NCBI GenBank assembly: GCA_023387715.1
Contig: JAEWHQ010000168.1
Coordinates: 1-5,431 of the forward strand
Length of the DNA stretch: 5,431 bases
Source of the DNA: Pseudomonadota bacterium
GTDB taxonomy: Bacteria > Pseudomonadota > Alphaproteobacteria > Rhizobiales > Rhizobiaceae
Reading direction: 5' to 3'
The stretch's first letter is position 1, and each line of letters opens with the position of its first letter. Both the position numbers and the translations under genes were made by a program. A model generated the notes under the pieces. It saw only the letters and a program-made list of their open reading frames with translations. It was not told where the DNA came from and made no database searches. Shown in pieces: positions 1-5,431 of this stretch.

Positions 1-25
1 GCGAAATACATGTCAGCGCGCTCAT
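1..25 (-). CDS. Start of a truncated gene, possibly aldehyde dehydrogenase (PuuC role)
   Basis: Only the first eight codons are in the window, reading M-S-A-L-T-C-I-S, followed by a codon beginning with C. A strong Shine-Dalgarno sequence (GGAGG, 38-34) precedes two in-frame ATGs. The one at 31 has only 2 bases of spacing, while the one at 25 has 8, so I chose 25; starting at 31 would add M-T. Many proteobacterial aldehyde dehydrogenases begin with a short stretch like L-T-x-I-S-P-x-D-G, and the next codon is compatible with proline. The position, 75 bases downstream of puuB, is where a PuuC-type NAD(P)-dependent dehydrogenase oxidising gamma-glutamyl-aminobutyraldehyde would be expected. The presence of a gene start is well supported; the product is an inference from eight residues and context. 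Confidence 0.5.
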
Positions 26-33
26 TGTCATTT

Positions 34-38
34 CCTCC
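34..38 (-). promoter_or_regulatory. Shine-Dalgarno deciding the start of the left-edge gene
   Basis: GGAGG lies within GGGGAGGAA on the minus strand. It has 8 bases of spacing to the ATG at 25 but only 2 to the ATG at 31, so it favours the inner start. Confidence 0.6.
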
Positions 39-99
39 CCTGTCAAAAACAGTGGTCATTTTGAATGTGTCTAATGGTTGAAGCTCAAGCGAGAGCCGT

Positions 100-1401
100 T
101 TAATTGCCGCGGTCTTTCCATGCTTCCAGCATTTGAAAATACCACATACCGACAGCCATACCGATATTGCCCAATGTGCGGCCAACCGGAAAGCGCCAAT
201 GTTTTACATTGGCGAAAACCTGCAAATCTCTGGTGTCGCCGCTAATGGCATTGGCCATGATTTCACCGACAATATGTGACGTGGCAATGCCATGGCCGGA
301 ATAGCCTTGCGCATAATAAACATTGTCGGTCACATTGCCGAGCTGCGGAATACGATTGACCGAAATTCCATCCATCCCGTGCCATGCAAATTCAATATCA
401 ACACCACGCAAATGCGGCAGAGTTTTTTCAATTGTCGGCCGCATGGATTCAGCCAGACCATCCGTATCACGACCGCTATAATTGGTGCCGCTGCCAAAAA
501 TCATCCGCCTGTCTGCTGTCAGACGATAATAATCCAGCACAAAACGCGTATCATAAATGGAAAAATCCTTAGGGCTTACCTTGCGCGCCATTTCTTCACT
601 TAAGGGAGCAGTCGCAACAATGCCTAAAGAGGCCGGAAACAACATGCCCGACAGTTTGCTTTTAGCCAGTTTATGATAGCTGTTGCCTGCAATCAGCACT
701 TTGTCGGCAGTGACCCGCCCGAAGGCCGTATGCAGCACCGGACGCTTGCCATAAATAATTTTTTCAACCGGTGTGCCTTCAAATATCTGCGCACCAAGAC
801 TGCGGGCAGCATCAGCCTCACCAAAGCACAAATTCAGTGAATGAATATGCATATTGCGCCGGTTAATCAGACCGGCATGATAAATTTCGCTGCCGACATA
901 TTCCGCCAGATCCGCACCACGTAAAAGCTGCACATCATCGCTCATGCCATGCAAATGCGCATTCTTTTCCATCTCTTCCAATTCCGGAATATGTGATGGT
1001 TTCCAAGCTGCAAATACATGACCGAATTTCAGATCGCATTGAATATTATATTTTTCGATGCGCTTACGAATAATATCATGACCGCGCCAGCGCAAATTCC
1101 ACACAAATTCCGGCGCATCCTTGCCTAATGTTCGGGCAAATTCGCGCTCCATAGCTTTGTCGCCGGAAAGTGAGCCGGTAATCTGACCGCCATTACGGCC
1201 TGAAGCCCCCCAGCCAATGTGATTGGCCTCTAACACAGCCACACGCATGCCCCGTTCTGCCAGTTCAACAGCACTGGCAAGACCGGTAAAACCACCGCCA
1301 ATAATGGCGACATCCACATCCAGATCACCATCCAAACGAGGAAAAGGTGCGGTTTTGTTGGCAGTTGCAGCATAATAAGAGCGCGGGTAAGATTCTGTCA
1401 T
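100..1401 (-). CDS. puuB: PuuB-like FAD-dependent gamma-glutamylputrescine oxidoreductase
   Basis: A 433-residue flavoprotein of the DAO/GlpO oxidoreductase family. PuuB oxidises the free amino end of gamma-glutamylputrescine with O2, giving gamma-glutamyl-gamma-aminobutyraldehyde, ammonia and H2O2. A Rossmann FAD-binding fold starts at about residue 30, with G-G-G-F-T-G at 35-40 and the ribose-binding acid E58. It is followed by G-A-S-G-R-N-G-G-Q (65-73), typical of the PuuB/OrdL branch. Further matches to remembered E. coli PuuB are the N-terminal S-Y-Y-A-A-T-A-N-K, a central L-D-Y-Y-R-L-T-A-D, the C-terminal Y-Y-A-Q-G-Y-S-G-H-G (362-371) and a late F-P-x-G-R-T-L. Length is close to E. coli PuuB (about 426). 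There is no signal peptide, so it is cytoplasmic. The start has GAGGA seven bases upstream. It lies 25 bases after puuA with no terminator between, so the two are almost certainly co-transcribed. Exact amine specificity cannot be read from sequence. Confidence 0.9.
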   Translation of the reverse strand: MTESYPRSYYAATANKTAPFPRLDGDLDVDVAIIGGGFTGLASAVELAERGMRVAVLEANHIGWGASGRNGGQITGSLSGDKAMEREFARTLGKDAPEFVWNLRWRGHDIIRKRIEKYNIQCDLKFGHVFAAWKPSHIPELEEMEKNAHLHGMSDDVQLLRGADLAEYVGSEIYHAGLINRRNMHIHSLNLCFGEADAARSLGAQIFEGTPVEKIIYGKRPVLHTAFGRVTADKVLIAGNSYHKLAKSKLSGMLFPASLGIVATAPLSEEMARKVSPKDFSIYDTRFVLDYYRLTADRRMIFGSGTNYSGRDTDGLAESMRPTIEKTLPHLRGVDIEFAWHGMDGISVNRIPQLGNVTDNVYYAQGYSGHGIATSHIVGEIMANAISGDTRDLQVFANVKHWRFPVGRTLGNIGMAVGMWYFQMLEAWKDRGN

Positions 1402-1426
1402 GATTTATTCCTCTTAACCAATGCTC

Positions 1427-2794
1427 TTAGACGGATGTGCGGTATGTTTGTAATTCAAATTCCGTAATCCGCGCTGCAAATATATCTTGCTCTTGTTGTT
1501 TGCAGGCTGCAAAGGCTTCGACAAATTCCGGATGCAAGATTGTCTTCACCTTAGCGGAATTTTCAAACTGTCTGAGCGCCTCATTCCAGTCGCGTGCCAG
1601 GCATGGCAGATCCAGTTCATGCGAATTGGTGCTGACAGGGGCTGCCGGTGCCATTTTATTTTGCAGACCATAAAGTGCACCGCCCAGCATTGCCGCCAAC
1701 ACAATGTAAGGATTGGCATCGGCACCCGCAACGCGATGTTCAATACGGCGGCCAACACAAGGCCCCGCCGGAATACGCAGCGCACTTGTGCGGTTTTCAT
1801 AGCCCCACGCCACGGTGGTTGGTGCTAGACCACCCGGACATAAACGGCGATAGGAATTTAAATGCGGCGCAAAGGCCAATGTCATTTCGGCCATACTATC
1901 CAAAAGCCCGCCAACCGCATGTTTCAGCGCATCGGAACCGGTTTCGCTGCCATCATCAAAAATATTCTGGCCATTTTTATCAATGATTGAAAAATGAACA
2001 TGCATGCCGCTGCCAGCATGGAACTGGAAAGGCTTCGCCATGAAACAGGCACGGAATCCATGATTTTGTGCCGTATTGCGAATAATCTGCTTGAAAAGAA
2101 TTGTATCATCAGCAGCTTTTAAAGCATCTGCCTGATGCAGCAGATTAAACTCAAACTGCCGTGGCGCACCTTCTGCGGTTGCCGCTTCCACATGAATATC
2201 ACAGGCAGCAGCCCTTGCATAAATTTCATCGAGAAAAGCAGAGGTTTCTGCCAGTTCCGAGATCGAATAAATATCGTCGAAATTGCTTAACCGGTTTGTC
2301 GCATTAAAGGATGCAGGGCTTGCAGGATCGGCAGCCGGATCAAGCAGATAGAACTCCACTTCCGTTGCCACAACAGGGCGCAATTCAAGTGCAGCAAAGC
2401 GCTTGAGAATTTCCGCCAGCATATAACGTGCATCGGCATAATAAGGACTGCCGTCTTCTTTGCTCATCCATAAATGCAAAAGCGGCTGGTCTGCATCTTT
2501 TGCCCAGCCTAGATCAGATAAAACCCGCCCTGTCGGATGGCAGATGCCATCAAGATCGCCTCTTTCCATGGTCAGGCATGTGCCTGCAACGTCCGTCCCC
2601 CAAATATCCACCCCAATGGATGACATCGGCATACGGGTGCCCCCCTCAAGCGCACTGGATAATTTGGAACCCGGCAAACGCTTGCCGCGGAAAATACCAT
2701 TGAGATCGCAAATAGCTGCATAGAAGGAACGCGGAACGTCAACCTCTTGAGTTGCGTTTTTGATTGCTGGCTTGGCTGCCGCTAAAATGTTCAT
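1427..2794 (-). CDS. puuA: PuuA-like gamma-glutamylputrescine (polyamine) synthetase, glutamine synthetase fold
   Basis: A 455-residue member of the glutamine synthetase family. PuuA joins glutamate to putrescine with ATP, giving gamma-glutamylputrescine. The N-terminal beta-grasp part includes I-G-V-D-I-W-G-T-D (60-68). Catalytic-domain landmarks are E145/E147 in A-T-E-V-E-F-Y, E203, E208 and E215 in the second metal/ATP segment, and G-S-G-M-H-V-H-F-S (261-269) with the glutamate-binding histidine. Later come N-S-Y-R-R-L-x-P-G (313-321), the E-N-R-T-S-A-L-R-I-P segment (333-342), and R-R-I-E-H-R with D-A-N-P-Y (349-363). The adenylylation site N-L-Y-D-L-P of GlnA is replaced by H-E-L-D-L-P (392-397), with Leu where Tyr would be, so it is not a housekeeping GlnA regulated that way. 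Residue 212 is Arg where the family usually has Gly. The start is set by GGAGGG (2805-2800), five bases before the ATG. Context with puuB and a PuuP-like permease supports the putrescine role; synthetases for other amines are the alternative. Confidence 0.87.
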   Translation of the reverse strand: MNILAAAKPAIKNATQEVDVPRSFYAAICDLNGIFRGKRLPGSKLSSALEGGTRMPMSSIGVDIWGTDVAGTCLTMERGDLDGICHPTGRVLSDLGWAKDADQPLLHLWMSKEDGSPYYADARYMLAEILKRFAALELRPVVATEVEFYLLDPAADPASPASFNATNRLSNFDDIYSISELAETSAFLDEIYARAAACDIHVEAATAEGAPRQFEFNLLHQADALKAADDTILFKQIIRNTAQNHGFRACFMAKPFQFHAGSGMHVHFSIIDKNGQNIFDDGSETGSDALKHAVGGLLDSMAEMTLAFAPHLNSYRRLCPGGLAPTTVAWGYENRTSALRIPAGPCVGRRIEHRVAGADANPYIVLAAMLGGALYGLQNKMAPAAPVSTNSHELDLPCLARDWNEALRQFENSAKVKTILHPEFVEAFAACKQQEQDIFAARITEFELQTYRTSV

Positions 2795-2825
2795 TTCATC
2801 CCTCCGATGCAGTCTTCTTGATTAA

Positions 2826-2854
2826 ATCCTACAGTGTAGAAATAATAACGTCAA
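2826..2854 (-). promoter_or_regulatory. Proximal sigma70-type promoter of puuAB
   Basis: On the minus strand, TTGACG (2854-2849) and TAGGAT (2831-2826) are separated by 17 bases. Transcription would start near 2819, giving a leader of about 25 bases carrying the GGAGGG ribosome binding site. The -35 is a 5/6 match and the -10 a 4/6 match to consensus. A palindrome overlaps the spacer end and the -10 box. Confidence 0.5.
2829..2839. promoter_or_regulatory. Candidate operator: CTACAGTGTAG palindrome at the puuA promoter
   Basis: A perfect 5+1+5 inverted repeat (CTACA-G-TGTAG). It extends to 15 bases (2827-2841) with one mismatch. It covers the first part of the proximal -10 box and the adjoining spacer, a position where a bound repressor would block transcription. 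Its half site on the minus strand, TTCTACAC (2841-2834), recurs at 5279-5272 upstream of the permease gene. Which protein binds is unknown; it does not resemble the palindrome before tetR. Confidence 0.35.
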
Positions 2855-2871
2855 GTAACAACTATCAGGCA

Positions 2872-2901
2872 ATTATAAATGTTAAAACTTGTCGCTGTCA
2901 C
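2872..2901 (-). promoter_or_regulatory. Distal sigma70-type promoter candidate upstream of puuA
   Basis: GTGACA (2901-2896, a 5/6 match) and a perfect TATAAT (2877-2872) are separated by 18 bases on the minus strand. A transcript from here would begin near 2865, about 70 bases before the puuA ATG, and would run through the proximal promoter and its palindrome. The region is AT-rich, so a chance -10 match is possible. Confidence 0.4.
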
Positions 2902-2993
2902 ACGCGGCAAGATGGGAAAACAAGCGCGACAGATTTTAAATCCGCCACGGTTCAAATGATTAAGTTTGTAAAATGCCGCACAATCAGTGACGC

Positions 2994-3012
2994 AAAAACG
3001 AAGAAAATCTTC
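2994..3012 (-). terminator. Weak intrinsic terminator candidate after tetR
   Basis: On the minus strand, GAAGA-TTT-TCTTC (3012-3000) is followed by G and five T residues (2998-2994), 21 bases beyond the tetR stop codon. The stem is only five base pairs and AT-rich with a three-base loop, so termination would be inefficient and some read-through into puuA is likely. Confidence 0.3.
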
Positions 3013-3032
3013 CATTCCAATGAGCTGACTAA

Positions 3033-3728
3033 TCAGTCGCCCTGCAACTTACTTCTTTCTCTGATGCCATCGAGAAAAACCTCAACAGAGAGCGAGAAAA
3101 CCGTGCTTGGTGCGAGGTCATTATAAAGCGGCATCGCTTTTTTAAGCAGCGGATAGGTCTTTTCGGGCAAATCTGCCACTTCAGCCATATCAACAGCTTC
3201 TGCCGGACGGATCAGGCCGCCGGTTTCACCCACTGCCAAACCGGTAATGCAGCCATACCATCCAAGACAAAGTGCCGGAATATCACGCTCATTGATACCC
3301 GCTTCAGTCAAAGCGCCATGCACCATTTCCATATGCAAAAAGTCGGCGTGCCCCGTATGCAAAAACTTCTGCATCAGCCAGAAACTATTGGGATAGCGCA
3401 AGGCAAGGCTACGATATTGATCGGCCAAATGGCGCATCCTGCCACGCCACGGCCTGTCAGGCGGCGCAGGACGAATTTGCCCTTCCATCCGGTCAGCCAT
3501 CGCGCGCAATACGCCGTCTTTTGACTTGAAATGATAAAGGATCGACATCGGATCATAGCCCATGCGGGCTGCAAGTTTGCGAATGGTAAAACCGGAATCT
3601 CCGCCTTCTTCCATCAAAGCCAGCGCTTCTTCGGCAATCGCTTCACGCGATAAGCCACGCGCACCTTTGTTGTTTTTCAACTTAGGCCCCGTTGCGGAAG
3701 AAGGAGGAGTGCTGTCTTTTTCGCTCAT
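3033..3728 (-). CDS. TetR/AcrR-family transcriptional regulator, probable local regulator of the puu genes
   Basis: A 231-residue protein with a standard TetR N-terminal DNA-binding domain. A first helix (about 27-42) leads into the helix-turn-helix at 47-67, F-T-I-R-K-L-A-A-R-M-G-Y ... L-Y-H-F-K-S-K-D, the family hallmark. The first 25 residues are a Ser/Pro-rich then basic extension (K-L-K-N-N-K-G-A-R-G), which may contact DNA. The C-terminal part (about 80-225) is helical and resembles the TetR_C ligand-binding class, with R-P-W-R-x-R near 92. The ligand is not deducible; putrescine or a gamma-glutamyl intermediate would suit the context. It lies between the permease and puuA on the same strand. 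The ATG at 3728 has no Shine-Dalgarno. A good promoter ends six bases upstream, so the mRNA is probably leaderless. A palindrome over that promoter suggests autorepression. E. coli uses PuuR (XRE/cupin) for this role. Confidence 0.85.
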   Translation of the reverse strand: MSEKDSTPPSSATGPKLKNNKGARGLSREAIAEEALALMEEGGDSGFTIRKLAARMGYDPMSILYHFKSKDGVLRAMADRMEGQIRPAPPDRPWRGRMRHLADQYRSLALRYPNSFWLMQKFLHTGHADFLHMEMVHGALTEAGINERDIPALCLGWYGCITGLAVGETGGLIRPAEAVDMAEVADLPEKTYPLLKKAMPLYNDLAPSTVFSLSVEVFLDGIRERSKLQGD

Positions 3729-3734
3729 GATCTG

Positions 3735-3763
3735 ACTATAGAAGGCTCACCGGATTCTGACAA
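3735..3763 (-). promoter_or_regulatory. Sigma70-type promoter of tetR, predicting a leaderless transcript
   Basis: On the minus strand TTGTCA (3763-3758) and TATAGT (3740-3735) are each 5/6 matches to consensus with the optimal 17-base spacer. Only CAGATC (3734-3729) separates the -10 box from the ATG, which places the expected start point on or next to the A of the start codon. The absence of any ribosome binding site there agrees with leaderless translation. Confidence 0.6.
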
Positions 3764-3776
3764 GAACCCGGTGAGC
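3745..3776. promoter_or_regulatory. 32-base inverted repeat over the tetR promoter, candidate TetR operator
   Basis: Perfect 9-base outer arms GCTCACCGG (3745-3753) and CCGGTGAGC (3768-3776) enclose 4-base inner arms TTCT (3755-3758) and AGAA (3763-3766) around the centre GACA. The only break in symmetry is A3754 against C3767. The repeat contains the whole -35 box and most of the spacer of the tetR promoter, the usual place for TetR-family autorepression. On the minus-strand RNA the odd pair becomes G-U, so a continuous 14-pair hairpin with a four-base loop could also form in read-through transcripts from the permease gene. No T run follows, so it is a poor intrinsic terminator. Confidence 0.6.
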
Positions 3777-3816
3777 AAATGCACCTTGATTAAAATACTA
3801 TAAATCAGCCGTTTAG

Positions 3817-5226
3817 TTAGTCTGCCAGATCCAGTTTTGGCACCGGCTTTTTAAACATCCGTGTCAGGTATAAAAGATAAGAAAACCCGACAACAACCCA
3901 GATAATCCCGACGGTAAAGGTCGTTTTGGAAAGTCCGGTCCACAGCCACACAGTCAGCAAAAAGCCAAAGCCCGGCAAGAGACCATAGCGCAGCAGGTCG
4001 CTGCCCTGTCTTTTTCCCTGGTCAAACAAATAGGTTTTAATCACTGAAAGATTGACGAAAGAAAAGGCCGCCAGCGCTCCAAAACTGATCATACTGGCAG
4101 CCAGTTCCAGATCAATTTCCAAAGCTATCAGCGAAACAATCCCGACGAAAACTGTGGCTCTTACAGGCGTTCCAAGCGCGCGATGCACAGTGCCAAACAA
4201 GGTGTAAGGCAATACACGATCACGCCCCATGGCGTAAAGAATACGCGACACACTGGCTTGCGCGGCCATGGTTGAGGCAAAGGTTCCGGTCATATAAGCG
4301 GCGGTGAAAAAGCTAACCATAAAGGCGCCGCCTGCTTTGCCCATCACATCAACCGCTGCCGCATCCGGATCAGCGAAGGTTTGCCAATCAGGAAAGATAA
4401 TATGCCCTGCCCATGCTGACAGAATGAAAATCAATCCGCCCACGACAGTACACAGCATGATCGCCCGCGGAATATCACGTTTTGGACTTTTGGTTTCTTC
4501 CGACAGGGTTGATACGGCATCAAATCCAAGAAATGACAAACAGAGGATTGCAGCACCCGAAACAATAGCGCCGATTCTCATATTTTCACTGTAGAAAGGA
4601 GCCAATAAAGATGGCGCGCCCTCACGTCCTATTGAGGTAAAGAAGAGCGTAAAAAAGAAAGCTAAAAAGATTACCTGAAATCCGATGATGACGAAATTCA
4701 TCCGCGCAACAACTTTAATGCCGAGAATATTCAACACTGTTACGAGTAAAATCGCACCGGTAATCCACCATGCAGCCGGAATGCCAGGGAAGTATTCCGA
4801 CATATAAATGCCGATCAGAATATAGTTCAGCATGGGCAAGAAAATATAATCCAGCATCAGGGTCCAGCCGACCATAAAACCGGTACTTCCACCAAATGCA
4901 TGCCTTGAATAGCTATAGGCAGACCCTGCTGCCGGCAGAACTTCAACCATGCGGCCATAGCTATATGCTGTGAAAAACATTGCCGCCAGCGTCAATACAT
5001 AAGCGGCAGGCAAATGCCCTAAAGTTACTTGTGTTACAATGCCATAAGTATCAAAAACGGCCAGTGGTACCATATAGGCAAGGCCGAAAAATACGAGTGA
5101 TGGCAGCCCCAGCACACGATGTAACTTATTATGCTGCGGTGCTGCTACGCCAGCAAATGTTGTTGCATCAGCATAAGTAAATGTTCGGTTTTCTGCATTG
5201 ATATTTCCTCCTGGTTCAGGCCTCAT
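3817..5226 (-). CDS. puuP: PuuP-like APC-superfamily amino acid/putrescine permease
   Basis: A 469-residue integral inner-membrane transporter with about 12 hydrophobic segments, typical of APC-superfamily amine/amino acid importers; E. coli PuuP has about 461 residues. After a polar N-terminal tail (1-38), TM1 holds G-L-A-Y-M-V-P-L-A-V-F-D-T-Y-G-I-V (48-64), the unwound substrate-binding helix. Then come P-A-A-G-S-A-Y-S-Y (98-106) and G-F-M-V-G-W-T-L-M-L-D-Y (116-127). The segment S-F-L-G-F-D-A-V-S-T-L-S-E-E-T (231-245) with P-K-R-D-I-P-R-A (248-255) is the APC signature. F-P-D at 278-280, D-P-D-A-A (286-290) and A-S-V-S-R-I-L-Y-A-M-G-R-D (324-336) also match remembered PuuP. The start ATG has GGGAGG five bases upstream (5237-5232). 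It is the first gene in transcription order, 88 bases before tetR. Putrescine is the likely substrate from family and context; other amines or amino acids are possible. Confidence 0.85.
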   Translation of the reverse strand: MRPEPGGNINAENRTFTYADATTFAGVAAPQHNKLHRVLGLPSLVFFGLAYMVPLAVFDTYGIVTQVTLGHLPAAYVLTLAAMFFTAYSYGRMVEVLPAAGSAYSYSRHAFGGSTGFMVGWTLMLDYIFLPMLNYILIGIYMSEYFPGIPAAWWITGAILLVTVLNILGIKVVARMNFVIIGFQVIFLAFFFTLFFTSIGREGAPSLLAPFYSENMRIGAIVSGAAILCLSFLGFDAVSTLSEETKSPKRDIPRAIMLCTVVGGLIFILSAWAGHIIFPDWQTFADPDAAAVDVMGKAGGAFMVSFFTAAYMTGTFASTMAAQASVSRILYAMGRDRVLPYTLFGTVHRALGTPVRATVFVGIVSLIALEIDLELAASMISFGALAAFSFVNLSVIKTYLFDQGKRQGSDLLRYGLLPGFGFLLTVWLWTGLSKTTFTVGIIWVVVGFSYLLYLTRMFKKPVPKLDLAD

Positions 5227-5431
5227 GATATCCTCCCATATCGTGTTGCTTGTTAATTCAGCTGATATTTTGTGTAGAATTCCTTCTCTGAAACGGCGGT
5301 TGCAAAATATAGCTGTTTAAATTCTGGGCACTGTTGTGCCACCATGTATATTCGTCAGATCACGATACTTGCCTCCTCCAGACGCAACACGAAATCTTAC
5401 GATTCAATTAGTCAATAGCGCTCATAGAAGT

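Noticed and set aside
44..57. Small hairpin CTGT/ACAG next to the ribosome binding site of the left-edge gene
   Set aside because: A four-pair AT-containing stem is too weak to claim as a terminator or regulator.
1487..1986. Overlapping plus-strand reading frames of 112-113 codons within puuA
   Set aside because: They are antisense to a strongly conserved enzyme and rich in Cys, His, Arg and Gln as expected of shadow frames, with no support as genes.
2887..2931. Imperfect inverted repeats CTTGTCGC/GCGGCAAG and CTGTC/GACAG in the tetR-puuA gap
   Set aside because: The arms are short, mismatched on the transcribed strand and overlap ambiguously, so no defined operator or structure could be argued.
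2764..3126. 120-codon plus-strand reading frame across the puuA start, the intergenic region and the tetR 3' end
   Set aside because: It overlaps two well-supported minus-strand genes, has no recognisable domain, and its product looks like antisense and intergenic translation.
5265..5305. Sigma70 promoter for the permease (TTTCAG-17-AAATAT or TTGCAA with a poor -10)
   Set aside because: The -35 or -10 matches are too weak. The 205-base region 5227-5431 must hold a promoter or continue a transcript from further right, but I cannot place one.
5327..5341. Sigma54-like TGGCAC...TGC and a small GGCAC/GTGCC hairpin upstream of the permease
   Set aside because: The GG and GC dinucleotides are 9 rather than the required 10 bases apart, and the five-pair hairpin has no T run, so neither a sigma54 promoter nor a terminator is supported.
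5345..5419. 24-codon plus-strand frame starting at ATG 5345
   Set aside because: It has no ribosome binding site, no recognisable content and is short enough to be random.
5408..5431. C-terminal tail of an upstream minus-strand gene ending at 5408 or 5412
   Set aside because: Two frames reach a stop within eight codons of the right edge, but so few residues cannot distinguish a real gene end from chance.

Overview
The window reads as part of a putrescine (or related amine) uptake and catabolism cluster of the gamma-glutamyl (Puu) type. All genes lie on the minus strand, so transcription runs from high to low coordinates. Protein style and moderate GC (roughly half, judged by eye) suggest an alphaproteobacterium, plausibly Hyphomicrobiales/Brucellaceae. 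That placement is an impression from the protein sequences, not a computed result.

In transcription order: an untranslated upstream region (5227-5431); an APC-superfamily permease resembling PuuP (3817-5226); a short gap holding a striking palindrome and a sigma70-type promoter (3729-3816); a TetR-family regulator (3033-3728); a 238-base gap with two promoter candidates and a small palindrome (2795-3032); a gamma-glutamylpolyamine synthetase of the glutamine synthetase fold resembling PuuA (1427-2794); an FAD-dependent gamma-glutamylputrescine oxidase resembling PuuB (100-1401), 25 bases after puuA; and the first eight codons of another gene running off the left edge (1-25), whose N-terminus fits an aldehyde dehydrogenase.

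Together the genes make a coherent pathway. The permease imports the amine, PuuA couples it to glutamate using ATP, and PuuB oxidises the free amino end to an aldehyde. An aldehyde dehydrogenase (PuuC role, possibly the truncated gene) would make the gamma-glutamyl acid. A PuuD-type hydrolase is not in the window. In E. coli the repressor is PuuR (XRE/cupin type); here a TetR protein sits inside the cluster instead.

The most interesting non-coding signal is upstream of tetR. A 32-base inverted repeat has the -35 box at its centre, and the -10 box ends six bases before the ATG. This predicts an autoregulated, leaderless tetR transcript. No tRNA, rRNA, CRISPR array, insertion sequence or phage gene was seen.
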